A DNA stretch of 64,000 bases from Platerodrilus igneus (taxonomy: Eukaryota; Arthropoda; Insecta; Coleoptera; Lycidae). The notes under the pieces are model-generated. The model had not been told where the DNA came from. It searched no databases and worked only from the letters and a program-made list of their open reading frames with translations. Made by a program: the position numbers and the translations under genes. Location: NCBI GenBank assembly GCA_036346225.1, contig JARFIW010001215.1:6462501-6526500 (forward strand). The letters run 5' to 3'. Below, piece after piece: positions 23,801-35,300 of the stretch; position 1 is the first letter of the stretch; every line of letters starts with the position of its first letter.

Positions 23801-23907
23801 CCTATGCCGAAATCTGTTTAAATATTACCTGTGAATTATATTTCTTCATTCAACATAACTAGAGGCTAATAAATTGAAGATAATCAATTAAATTTATTAT
23901 ATTCATA
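20882..23907. other. No recognised gene
   Basis: Mostly AT-rich. C-rich and G-rich runs occur at about 20918-20935 and 21043-21052. Two abutting minus-strand frames (23175-22936 and 22929-22735) show some complexity (for example IWACNLPIHNEQG and CYGSWALHAMNKMLD) but match no family I recognise. No gene is called. Confidence 0.4.
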
Positions 23908-24574
23908 ATGCAAAGAGAAGTAAATATTAGGAAAGGGTGATGCAGGGATGTGCCGTATCCCCGTTAATTTTTAACTTGTACATCGAAGACGCAATGAATA
24001 CTGTCGAACGCAAAAAGATATTTGGAATTATGATACAGGGACAAACAATTGATATGCTTAGATTTGCAGACGATATAGAGGTACTAGCGTCTAGCAAGAA
24101 AGCGACTTCTTATGTAAACAAAATAAAACTAAAGTACTAGTATGTAAAGTAGGGAAAAATGTTGCTGAAAGCGTATGTATGGCTGTAAAACTTGGGCATA
24201 GGAGAAGCGGATAGGAAAAAATAGAAGCGTTTGAAATGTAGTGCTATAGACATATGATGAAAATTTCACAGACAAAGTTAAGAACAAAGAAGTTCTAGAA
24301 ATTGTAGAGGAAAAAAATATGTGGAAAACAGTAAAAAAATAGGAGAAACGGTATTATAGGTCTTATACTAAGGCGTAAGGGAATAGTTCGAATATATTAG
24401 AACCAGAGATAGGAAATAGAGAAATAGAGATAATAGACCTAGACTTGAGTCGTGTACACCGATAGTAAAATATGTAGGCTGTGGGAATTTCGGGGAAATG
24501 TGTAGGTTAGCTCAAAATTGAAACCAATGGAGATACGTGTCCAAACAGTTCCAGAAAGGAAAACCTAATGATGA
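23908..24574 (+). mobile_element. RTE LINE fragment with internal deletions
   Basis: Starts at the equivalent of about 5048 in the full copy ('agagaagtaaatattaggaaagggtga'). It encodes the reverse transcriptase stretch LIFNLYIEDAMNTVE and FADDIEVLASSKK (23937-24140). It then jumps by deletion to the C-terminal region and ends near GGAAAACCTAATGATGA at 24555-24574. Frameshifts and deletions make it non-functional. Confidence 0.8.
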
Positions 24575-24988
24575 AAATGGTAATTGTATTTAAACCTGAC
24601 GATTATCGTAAACAATTACAGGTGTTGGTTTAGAAATATTCTAAATAGATATTGATTGTGCAAAAGGAGTAATTGGAAAACAATTGATTTGGCAAATGTG
24701 TACATGGTGGGGATCTTAGTAGCCATCAGGTTGCTTCACTTTGCATACCACTGGATATCGGTGAAATACGTTATATTTTTAGAAAATAATAGACGAAGAA
24801 AAGTGCAAAAGATGTTTTAAAAAATGCATTAGCACAAGGTCATGCTGTATCTATCTAAAAAATCAGCTAATATGTTCGAAGACAACAAGCATAGAAACAA
24901 AAAAATGGCTTAAAGCATGTGTGAAGCACAGCACTGTATGGTTGTGAAATGTGGACAGTAGGAGAAGCAGACAGGAATAACATATGGA
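24575..24988 (+). mobile_element. RTE spacer plus RTE C-terminal fragment
   Basis: The spacer (24590-24790; GGGGATCTTAGTAGCCATCA, GGTTGCTTCAC) directly follows the RTE 3' end. It is followed by an RTE fragment with the familiar TATGGTTGTGAAATGTGGAC and GGAGAAGCAGACAGGAA. The fragment stops abruptly at about 24985, without its own 3' end, against the Ty3/Gypsy sequence. That indicates deletion or rearrangement at the junction. Confidence 0.7.
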
Positions 24989-24999
24989 GAGTTCTATCT

Positions 25000-27225
25000 A
25001 TACGCCGCATTATGCACTGCCAGATCATTCAACGATCTATCGTCAAAACAGAAACAATATTCTCCATCAGACTTCTTAATTAACAACACTGGCGATGACC
25101 TTACATGTGATTTTCCAATGCTTCACCCGAAGGTACTACATTGAAACTGACGATGACCACAGAATGTTACACGCTTCAATGACTTTTAGCCTTATCATAT
25201 CATCCAACTCATCATTCAAAATCTTAGTCATATAGGGAGACCTAACTTTAGGTTAGGCATCACTAGTATTAATATCCATTTTAATCTTATTGATGCATCC
25301 TAATCTATTGACGCTACTAATTTCATGGAATGACTCTATAACCACTTGAGCTCGTAAAGTCTGACTATTCGTAAGATCACATAGATTGAGCAAATAATCA
25401 TGACTACTTAACAGCACAGAAGATGAACCTATGTACGAAATACCATTCTCAACATCACTCTGAATAAACCATCTATTATTCTTAAAATCAGCAACTAATC
25501 CGAACAATTTGCAAAATCACTTTCAAATATGAAAGCATGCGGCAGAGAATGCATTATTAATGCATTAAAAATGCAACACTCATCGCCAGCACAAATTGGC
25601 AAATTTTCGGAATCTAAAACTGACTTTGCTGCTCCATCTACTGTAGCTATACCTTTCTTTTTCGAATAAAAAACTTTCAACTTTAACTTCTCATCAGTGG
25701 AAGTGCCAAAGTTCCAACTACTGATGTAGTACAACCTGAATCCAAAAGACATGTAATGTCTCTGTCAAACAACTTTACCATGACGTATGGATAATTATCA
25801 CAAATTTTTTTAAAAATAGAGAATTATTCTTAGACCTGGAGGAAATCTGATAAAGTTCTTTTACAACATCTAACCACTTTCTCCACTCCTCATCACAAAC
25901 AACTTCTTTATCTGCTTTCATAAAATAATCATAGCCTCAGTAATAAAAACAGAATTCCGACTATATTGCATCTGCGACTCCACTCATTTTTTTAACACAG
26001 TCGACAAGAAGTCGCTTTAACTTCTTTTCGACCACATCCATTACAAAAAATTTTCTTCGTAACGCTGCAATTTCTAAATAGATGACTAACACGCAAACAA
26101 TTCCAACATACTAACTTATTTGTTTTATCTGAACCTGTAAATTTAACATGCATAGACACAGGAACGTCACTACTAATAGGTTGTGCTTGAGAAACGTGTA
26201 TTTTATTTTTATTAACTTGACTCTGAACTAATGAAACTTTTTCATCTGAGACTGGATGCTTACTCTCAAAATGTTGTCTAGAATTATTGTGGGATTTGTA
26301 GGGTTTACTGGTCGGTATCCAAACTGACCTACTCTTCATGATAGAAGAAGCTTCTTCCAACCTTTTACATAACTACAACAAAGTATAAGCACGTCCTCTA
26401 TCTGCGATAAAGCAAGTACAGAAACAAAATCCGGAATCAAATTCTTTCTTATCATTTTCACTTTAGTAACTTCAGTTGACTGATGAGACAACCTACTAAA
26501 CAAACTCTGTACGTGTGCAACAAATAAAACCACTGCTTCATTCTTTTCCTGTCGTCAATTCTTAATTTTCTCCCAAACACCATCTTTCAAAAAACTGGGC
26601 AAAAAATCATCTTTCAATCGCTTTACTAAAGAATTCCAATCTCTCAAAGAACTTCTCACACTGCAGAGCAGACCAGCCCATCTTCCACGAACAATTCCAC
26701 AGACGATGCGAACAAATTGGATTCGGACTTTACGCGACTGCACTAACTCAATATCCTATCTAGAAATGAATGCAAGTGCTTAGGTCTCCTGAAAATTTTA
26801 CTGGCCCTGAACTTATGGGCAAAGATGGCGTCACTCACGTAATAGACTCAATCGGTACACTTTCTGATGAAGATGGTCCGTAAATATCGTGATCACTTGA
26901 CTCTGAATTCCTATTGACTTTTTCAAACAACTTAGCTTCCATGGTGAGTATAGTAGCCAATGTTTCATTTTGAAACGTCTTCATGCACCTAACGTGACCA
27001 GAAAAATGCATCAGCCTTTAAGAAACTCTCTTGAAAATTGAATCTGAAGGATTTTCATCAAATTCTGACAAAGCAGCTTCTTCCAAGTCAATGGAAGTAT
27101 TAATTTCTTTACTTATAGTTTTAAAATCTACCTCATATCCTGAAAGATCAATTAAACAACTAGGCTTGTTAGGTTCCTTGGCTAACAATGTTCCTAAAAT
27201 TTATCTGTTATCCGCCACTGGTCTC
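25000..27225 (-). pseudogene. Ty3/Gypsy gag-pro-pol fragment, multiply broken
   Basis: Read from right to left. 27190-27010 is a gag N-terminal stretch (LIDLSGYEVDF). 26743-26555 (RDWNSLVKRLKDDFLPSFL) and 26533-26336 (FVAHVQSLFSRLS, IRKNLIPDF) are capsid-like helices. 26360-25992 carries two zinc-binding clusters, CWNCLRVSHLFRNC and then FCNGCGRKEVKATSCRLC. At about 25740-25780 is the aspartic protease motif ITCLLDSGCTTSVVG. 25752-25495 continues the protease flap region (GIATVDGAAKSV) and SLPHAFIFESDF. 25250-25160 encodes the RT connection NDELDDMIRLKVIEA, ending at WSS. After a SINE fragment, 25090-25000 encodes PVLLIKKSDGEY and SLNDLAV. Several stops and shifts show it is dead. The products would have formed a virus-like particle and replicated the element. 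Confidence 0.8.
25101..25145 (-). mobile_element. 5'-truncated SINE 3' end inside Gypsy RT, 13-bp target duplication
   Basis: The 45-bp insert matches the 3' end of the SINE at 50281-50522 (minus strand: CAATGTAGTACCTTCGGGTG then AAGCATTGGAAAATCACATG). It is bounded by ACTGGCGATGACC (25088-25100) and ACTGACGATGACC (25146-25158). The duplication sits exactly where the Gypsy RT reads WSS/SPV, so removing the insert and one duplicate leaves continuous RT coding. That confirms the boundaries. Confidence 0.85.
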
Positions 27226-27230
27226 TGATT

Positions 27231-27672
27231 AACTATACCTCTAATCTTCATCTCGAACTCCAATTCTTCTTTGAGCAAACACTCAACGTGGAATTTCTAA
27301 AACTTTAATAGTAGAACCTACATGCAAAATCTCAAACTTAATCCTTAACAGAATTATCAAAACTTACTAAATACCAAAACTAGAACTTTCGATATTACTA
27401 ATGATTTTTATAGATTCGAACAAAAAATTCTGAAGTTTTACTAAAATTGTGCAAGTGACGTTGAATCTGCTAACGGAATATAGGGCAATACAAAAGATGC
27501 AAGAGCAAAGTTAATTTTGGGCACAAACAATTTTTGAGCACAAACATTTCCAACTAACACTAAGTGCTTTGCTAGACCATGCAAAAACAAATTAAACAAA
27601 AAATGGATTCAACAATACTTAAAGCAAAACAAAATTTTGAAATATGAAATTTTTGGAAAAAGAAAATGGGGG
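27231..27672. other. Probable Gypsy 5' leader; no further gene recognised
   Basis: Lies upstream (minus sense) of the gag remnant. AT- and A-rich, with no LTR boundary that I can define. Confidence 0.35.
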
Positions 27673-27907
27673 GGCAGAACAAATTTGAGGTAAAACAAAA
27701 TCGGGCCTCACATTTGAATACGCTAGTGTAAGTAAAAAAATGGTTTCTGTATGTGTAAATAAGCCCACGGTGTTACTTGGATGGTATATGGCAGAACAAA
27801 TTTGAGGTAAAACAAAATCGGGCCTCACATTTGAATATGCTAGTGTAAGCAAAAAATGGTTTCTGTATGTGTAAATAAGCCCACAATGTTACTTGGATGG
27901 TATATGG
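27673..27907. repeat. 117-bp tandem repeat, two copies
   Basis: GGCAGAACAAATTTGAGGTA begins at 27673 and again at 27790. Both copies share ATCGGGCCTCACATTTGAAT and TGGTTTCTGTATGTGTAAAT. The two differ by only a few bases, so the duplication is recent compared with its surroundings. Confidence 0.9.
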
Positions 27908-29930
27908 CTGTAGGAAAAAGCAACCCCTAGCAAGATAAAATGACTAACTCTGATTATTAATTCAAGGTCAATTCTGCTTTACCTCATACGACAAACAAAC
28001 AAAGGAGGGTGCTACAACTTTTACTGATGCTAGTAAACTCACTACTAAGAGCCCTGTGAGAAATGCAGATTCCCCTGATCCTAAAAATTTTCAAACCGAA
28101 AAGTTATCACCAAAGTACGAGTAACGGTAACTCAACAAAGACGTACCTGAAAAGTAAACAGTTTGATTAGTTATAACAAAGACCAAGTTTAGTGGCCAAC
28201 ATATAACAGTATAATAAAACTCAAAATCATAAAGCACAAATATGCACTTGCCTCGGCAATACAGACTCCTGAAAATAATTCTTTTGGTCAAAAATTTACC
28301 ACTTTAATTATTTATCCAAACTCCTATATACGTCACTTGCTTCAGTTACCAAAGAGTAATTCATAATCTGAATTTTGTTCTCATCTTAGACAAGATTAAC
28401 TTGTCAGAAAATAAAATTTGTCAATATTCAAAATAATTCTATTAACAAAATTAACTTTCTCTCATGTACACGAAGAATAAATAATTATGCAACTTTGATA
28501 TTCACAAAATAAATTAAATGAATCGGACTTCTCTTCTTTAAATAGTTACAAAACCGTAATATTTGCAGATAATTTCATAATCACATCTTTTCATTTCATA
28601 TCCTAACAAAGCATAACAAATCTTAAGTGAACAATAATTTGATCTGCAAAAATATTTATATTTATAAATTCACTAAGGTATGCTCAGATCTGATTAGTTT
28701 ACAAATTTCCTTAATTTCATTAATCTCAAAATGTATAAATCCACAAAAATTTATGTCTACGGTTTAAAGCATTTATTAGCAATTCAAATTTCAGTAAAAA
28801 CAAAACAATCTTTTCAAACTTCAGTAGCTGTCATTGTTTACCCTTAACTTAGCATCATAAAGAACTTTCTTATACACATATTTTAAGTTATAATAGAACG
28901 TAAACAATTACTTTCAACCACATAATGAAGATCTAAAAATTTTAACGTTTGTGGGTAGAATGAAGAAGTTTTCTGACACCCCGCTGCCATCTAATCAATT
29001 AATATGTAATATTTGGATTGTTCTGACGTCAAAGTGTCACCTATTGAACGTGAACGGTGAGATCCAATCTGTTACCAAACTAACAACAATATATCTGCCT
29101 TCTACGTAGCCTAATCGAACTATGTGTAAATAAAAATTTTCTTGAAATACTTTATGTTCCATACAAATAACGACTGAAATGATAGCTATCTTGATCCTTG
29201 TGTAAACTAAAGTGTTGCTTCACATTACATCATAATCGAAACGTACTTCAAATATATACTAAAATATTGTAATGAACTTCTTAATGTGTGATCCTTACAT
29301 TGCGCTAAAATACGAAATTAATAATTTTCAAATTAAATACCTGAATTACCATTAATAAAACTGTTTTTTTAAGTCTTGACTACATGCTTATGAGCAGCCC
29401 AACTAAGATCAATTCGCCATTCCCATCTAGAAAGCGATCTACACATCTTAGTGCCACGCGCAACCGAACAGGAATGCTCGGCTTCCCGCCTTAACAAACG
29501 AATACCATTATTGAATTATACCAACGCGGCGGTGTCTACAATACCAAACAGCAAGAACGCTTGATTATAGTAATTTATAAACTGAACGTCTACGACACGT
29601 TATACGGGGTTGTAATAATATATAACTGAAGCATGTGAATTATTATTGTTATCGTCACACCGCAGTTATATAGTTAGATTTAATTATACTGATGATTGTT
29701 ATTATTAACAAATATTATCTATTAGGAGGTGATGTCTAGTAACTAGGAAAAATAAATAAATAATTTTTTTTATATGAAATTGACAATGATGAGATGTCAC
29801 TTAAGAAATGTGTTCCAAAAGCTAGATATGTTTTATTATTTTATGTTACTTGTTTGATAGTTCATTGGATTATAATAATTATATTATGAAAAGTAAGGCC
29901 TAATTATTTCGAAGTTAATGTCCCACACAA
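27908..29930. other. No recognised gene; AT-rich DNA
   Basis: No coding region supported. A somewhat GC-richer stretch at about 29390-29560 has no recognised content. It may include LTR or leader sequence of the Gypsy remnant, but no repeat partner is in the window. Confidence 0.4.
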
Positions 29931-30516
29931 TGTTATACAACGGTTCTACACTTAAATGTATATTTTTAAAGTCCCGCGGGTAATGTATGAGAGCCACCAC
30001 AAATAAATATTTGCAAAATGTTGCGCAATAAGGTATTATGTCATATAAATGTTTTAAATTACTATATCACATGCAAAAAAGATAAAGGTACTCACGTAAA
30101 CCGTGGAACTCTTTACAACATTACACCTACTCTCGCGTCAGTTGAGCATTGTGGGCGTGGGTAATTCTTTTGCCCCTGGTTGAATCCAAATTAATTTGTT
30201 CTCTTTCTTCTGTAGCAGAACACAGGAATAGGGTGAGGACGATACAGGGCAGAGATAAGACAAAGGAACCTACATAACCTGAAAGAGAAGAAAAAACACA
30301 CAGACATAACCACTCGGCTCGAAATCTGGCTGTCTAGTCTTGACGTGACGGAAATCACCACTTCTTACCCACTTTGCGTCTGCGCAATCTCGAGCGCCAA
30401 CGTAACTAACTAAATTGACGGAAATGCACCCACAAGTCTTTTAAATTATTGGCGCGAAATCACTTACAAATTAGAAACTTACAGAAATGTTACGTGCCGA
30501 TTTTCGGCATATAACA
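29931..30516. repeat. Left LTR
   Basis: 586 bp, TG...CA ends within the inverted heptamer TGTTATA/TATAACA. It lacks the 15-bp CAGTTGGTAACACAA stretch found in the right LTR after GAGCCACCACAA. Confidence 0.9.
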
Positions 30517-33500
30517 ATCGCGACAAAGCCATAAAAGAAAAAACTTAAAGAAAGAAAATGACCGTTAGCCGGTAACAGCTTAAAATCTAGATCCTATCCA
30601 ACCTACATAAATCCTAACTTAAATCCTACAAAATGTTTATTTTAGGCGCCACCTGGTTTTTTCCGACCGATAACACGTCTTCCGGAATACCAGGAAACGG
30701 AATGTGTAGCCCCATTGTTTTTGACTACATTTGAAGTGCACACACGAGTCTTTAATGTGGCGCAATTATAATCGACAACACAAATTTGTCGGGGAGCATG
30801 AAACACTACTAAAACTAGAATAAATGCGACAAGTCGCCTAACATATATACTCAAAGCTAACATTACAGTTTTCTAAGTGCAGACGCACATAAGCGTTGCA
30901 TCTAGACTGTTTCTTCGTTGGCAAGGAAATGCCCAAATTTCAAAATGTTCAAAAAAAGTGAGTTACTCTACACTCTAGCAAATTTTTAGGTACTAGTACT
31001 CTGGCTTAATAAACAATACACATCAAAACTTGTCCATGACATGGTTGTGAATTAACAAATTTACCAACAGTACCATCTTACTAATTTCTTATATTACTAA
31101 CCTAACAAATTACATGGCTATCATCAGGTTAGCTTTTTCACTCAATATTCAAAAAAATAATTCCTACGTCTGATCGTAAATACCAAACGTTAGGAAGATA
31201 AAAAGATAAAACAAAATCTCAAGTTATTATCAAAGATAATAGGTAAAATAACGATATTAAGATAAGACTAGATATCGATAGAGTGGCTCCTTGGAGCCAT
31301 TACATAGGGAAATACTCGTACCCCCTAAAAGAGCGACCTGTGAAGCAGGCCCGTTTGCAATAAACGGCACGAGGGACCGGCAAAGGCATTTGGGTGCATT
31401 CCTGCACCCGGCGTTAATTGATATCGGTGATATCCACACACATATATATGTCTACATATATAAATTCATGCACTCACACATTCACACACTTATACATACA
31501 TTCACTGTTAGCGGCCATGTGCGCTGACAGCGGCACCGCGTGACCTTACGAAAGATTCCCAGAAACGTGGTCCGGGTGTCTGTGAAAACCCCCCGCGCAA
31601 CCACACGGTGACTAACGGAAATGAAAAGCAGTAGAAATAGGAAAGGTAGAAAGAAAGAGGTGGGCATTTTGGAATGCATAAGAGGCACTTCCAGGTAGAA
31701 GAGAATAGAGGAAGGACTCGCATTGAGCTAAAGAGACAGAAAAGGTGGATAGCAAAGCACTACTCAACCAGCCAATGTGGTCAGTAGCCCGGAGTGAGGG
31801 AAAAATCACTATTATGTGGTAGATGGGTGTTCCGGGATGAGAACATGGCTACCGAAAGGAAGATAAGGCAGAAACGGAGACAGCGGAGAAAAAGTAGAGT
31901 TTTTGGACAAGGGTCTGAGAGAAGGTAGAGAGTTGTCACTATAAAACACAGGTCGGTCTGAAGGACCACCTGCTATATTAATCAGACAAGTTAAGGTATA
32001 TAATAAGTTAAAAAATTACTAGACTCTTAACGAGAACTAGTACAATCATTTTCCTAAAGAGTGCATCCACTACGATAAGAAAATCAGACAAAAGTTGACA
32101 CAACAACTTAGAAGTATCGCTATGGATACATTCACACAAAAACCAACTGTTTCAAGGTAATTTTTTAAAACGGTAACGCCCTAAACACACAAAAATGCCT
32201 AATTATAAGCAGTTAAATACAGACTCACTGTCCCAATGTGCTAAAACAACCGAGAATTTAATAAGATAATAATGAAAAGCGATAGCACCTCACCACGAAG
32301 TTCAATAAAAAAACGAAAAAAAAATGTTTGTATGTTATGATGACATAGTAGAAAAAGAAACAAGTAATGATATAGGATAATGTGGGCGACTGTAATAATT
32401 CAGAGGAAAAACATATGGAATAGAAACTCCTAGTTTTTGGCAACTGCGAATATGAACTATTTCTTACAATGGCATAGGCCGCGTCTCTTATGTGAGCCCA
32501 AAGAAAAAAGCATCCACTCAAAACATCAGCTAAAACCAATCATAAAAATTCAATGAGTTATTACAACCAAAGTTACGACAATCACCTTAAAATTCCACGA
32601 TGTAAGATAAATACTGAAAACAAAATAATCTGTTGTAGAAAAAGTGTGAGGATTAATTAAATGAAGCGACAGAGTTATACTGGAGAATCTAGACAATAAA
32701 GCGGTATATGACTAACAATAAATTCAAGGAAAAGTCAACAAGAAACAAAAAGATAGCTAGTTTAAGGTAAATGAGTTAAACGTGTAAAAGGTAAATACTA
32801 TATAAGAGAAGGAATAAATGATAGAAGTTACTAATTGATAGTAAGGACAAAAACATTAGGTAAATCGTTAAGGAAATGGAACGTGAAAAATTTTGTATGT
32901 ACGCAAAGCTTAAGCGATTTTAAAGATAGTTTTATGCCATCTAGTGTGGTTTAAATCGGTATGTGAAGAGATAACAGTAATTAAAACTCGATTTACTGAT
33001 AGAATTGTTGAAAAACAGAAAGATATCTTATAACGCATATACTTGCTAGGATGACGAGCCCTCCTTTGAGCTTCACCTAGACTAATGAAGAAAAATTTCA
33101 ACATCATTCTTAAAAAAATGATTCACAAATTGCTAGAGCGACAAACTTACCCTCGAGTCTCGTCTAGACTTATAATGCTGAGCGAACAACTCGGATGGCA
33201 AATCTCGCTTAAACCAAATAGATCATAAAATGCTGCGTTGTAATATCGATATATCTAAAAAAAATATACTATCAAAACAAAATCTTACTCGCTACACACA
33301 AGAAATATTCTACGATACATGTATAGAAAAAACAGTATTCAAAATTATTAAAATATTTTTTTGATATCGCGGGATTTATCAACAACCTTCGTAAATGAGC
33401 TTAAATACAAAACATTATCAACAACTTCATTATTGTAGTGTTTAAAGGAGCAGATATAAAGAAATCAAGTTTATTATAGCGTTTTAGAAGGTAAAAGATA

Positions 33501-34240
33501 TACTAAAAAAACTCAGTTGCTTTAGCTGTATTTGAAAGCAAAATTTTCTTTAAAAGGAATTCATAGGTTATAGTTGATTATTTGAATTACTAAAAGAATA
33601 CTTTTAAAATCATAGTAAAAAAAGATAATATGAGTTATCTAAACGTCGGTTTTAAAGGTTAACCCAAAAAGAAGTTAGGATAAAGAGAAAAATTTCAGAA
33701 GTAAAATGATTATTTTAACTAAACTTTCATTTTAAGAGATTTTTTCCTCTTTTTAATCATAATGAATGGAAAATTAAGCTATTTATTTATAACTAGGGTA
33801 CTTACAGACAAAATTATGTAATCCAACACATGTTTAAGTGAGGTTATGTTATGTAGTAGACACTTTTGAAAAATATATGGTCCAACTTCATGCTAAATTA
33901 AATTAGGTCACTATTTAAAAGAATTTAAAATACAAACACACTATTTTTTATGAATTCGTTGAATTAGCAATACATTTAAGAAAACTATCACCAGAAATCA
34001 ATAGGGCTGTCCATGTCAAAATAGCATAGCAACTGTTTCCATGTCATTTCATTTTAGATGGTTGTCATAGCAACATGCAGTGTTACCACCCTATATTTTC
34101 TATTTAACAGTTATTAAAAATTCAAATAATTATTTATTTTTTTGAGTGAAAAACTAGAGATATATTTAAACTAATACATTATAAGGTATAGAAAAGAAGA
34201 AAACAAATTTTTTTCAGCCAAAAAACTGTGGATGCGTCAC

Positions 34241-34843
34241 TGTTATACAACGGTTCTACACTCAAAGGTATACTTTTAAAGTCCCGCGGGTAATGTATGA
34301 GAGCCACCACAACAGTTGGTAACACAAATAAATATTTGCAAAATGTTGCGCAATAAGGTATTACGTCATATAAATGTTTTAAATTACTATATCACATGCA
34401 AAAAAAGATAAAGGTACTCACGTAAACTGTGGAACTCTTTACAACATTACAGCTACTCTCGCGTCAGTTGAGCATTGTGGGCGTGGGTAATCCTTTTGCC
34501 CCCGGTTGAATCCAAATTAATTTGTTCTCTTTCTTCTTAGCGGAACACAGGAATAGGGTGAGGACGATACAGGGCAGAGATAAGACAAAGGAACCTACAT
34601 AACCTGAAAGAGAAGAAAAAACACACACAGAGGTAACCACTCGGCTCGACGTCTGGCTGACTAGTCCTGACGTAAGGGAAATCATCACTTCTTGCCTACC
34701 CTGCGTCTGCGCAATCTCGAGCGCCAACGCAACTAACTAAAGTGACAGAAATGCGCGCACAAGTCTTTTAAATTATTGGCGCGAAATCACTTACAAATTA
34801 GAAACTTACAGAAATGTTACGCGCCGATTTTCGGCATGTAACA
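34241..34843. repeat. Right LTR
   Basis: 603 bp; near-identical to the left LTR apart from scattered substitutions and small indels, including the 15-bp segment after GAGCCACCACAA. Confidence 0.9.
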
Positions 34844-34952
34844 ACAAAGCACTTTTATTTTAATTCTGATTAAGTGTTTAATATATAATAATTGATCCCA
34901 AACATGTAGGAGTTATGAAATTGGCAAAATAAAGCGATGCGAAAATATTACT

Positions 34953-35300
34953 GTTTCAATATGGTAGTTGAGATGTATGATGATGATATCATGAACAGGC
35001 AAAGTTAAGAACAAAGAGGTTCTAGAAATAGTAGGAGAATGAAGATAAATGTGTTAAACAAAAAAGAAATAGGGAAGATAGAATGATAGGACATGTTCTG
35101 TAGCATGGGGGAATAGTGCGGAATATATTAGAAGCAGAGAAAGAAAAAGAGAGAGGTAGATGTAGACCTAGGATTAGACTATTGCACACAGATAATGGTT
35201 GTGGTAACATCAGGGAAATGTGTAGGTTATCTCAGAATAGGAAACAATGGGATACATGTCTAACTAATTCCAGGACTGAAGACCTAATGATGTTGATGAT
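34953..35300 (+). mobile_element. 5'-truncated RTE 3' end
   Basis: Matches the last about 330 bases of the RTE element, including GGAATATATTAGAAGCAGAG, GACTATTGCACACAGATA and the terminal CAGGACTGAAGACCTAATGA with TGTTGATGAT. The reading frame is lost. Confidence 0.85.

Larger units (their letters stand above)
24989..27230 (-). mobile_element. Ty3/Gypsy LTR-retrotransposon remnant (gag-pro-RT start)
   Basis: A minus-strand succession of gag, protease and the first part of reverse transcriptase in the canonical Ty3/Gypsy order. The rest of pol is lost at the 24985 junction. No LTR pair could be assigned. The lineage differs from the second Gypsy remnant at 61.5-63.7 kb in its gag zinc fingers and RT motifs. 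Confidence 0.8.
29931..34843. mobile_element. LTR retrotransposon without recognisable coding capacity
   Basis: Two direct repeats (29931-30516 and 34241-34843) are closely similar and end in TGTTATA...TATAACA (TGTAACA on the right). The element is flanked by the same 4 bases, ACAA, at 29927-29930 and 34844-34847, as expected for integrase-mediated insertion. The 3.7-kb interior has only short frames (under 100 residues) with no gag, protease, RT or integrase motif on either strand. It is best described as a large non-autonomous LTR element or a heavily decayed one. Neither a convincing primer-binding site nor a polypurine tract was seen, so orientation is open. The LTRs contain TATA-like CATATAAATG (about 30040) and AATAAA on the plus strand. 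Confidence 0.85.

Noticed and set aside
27661..27910. CRISPR-like repeat
   Set aside because: Only two contiguous 117-bp units without spacers, in an evidently eukaryotic context.
30517..30537. TCGCGACAAAG next to the left LTR as a tRNA-Arg primer-binding site
   Set aside because: Only the first few bases resemble TGGCGAC, and even these include a mismatch; no polypurine tract supports the orientation.
30642..32539. Small minus-strand frames inside the LTR element as gag or env genes
   Set aside because: All are under 100 residues and lack zinc-finger, protease, RT or integrase motifs; hydrophobic content follows from T-rich sequence.
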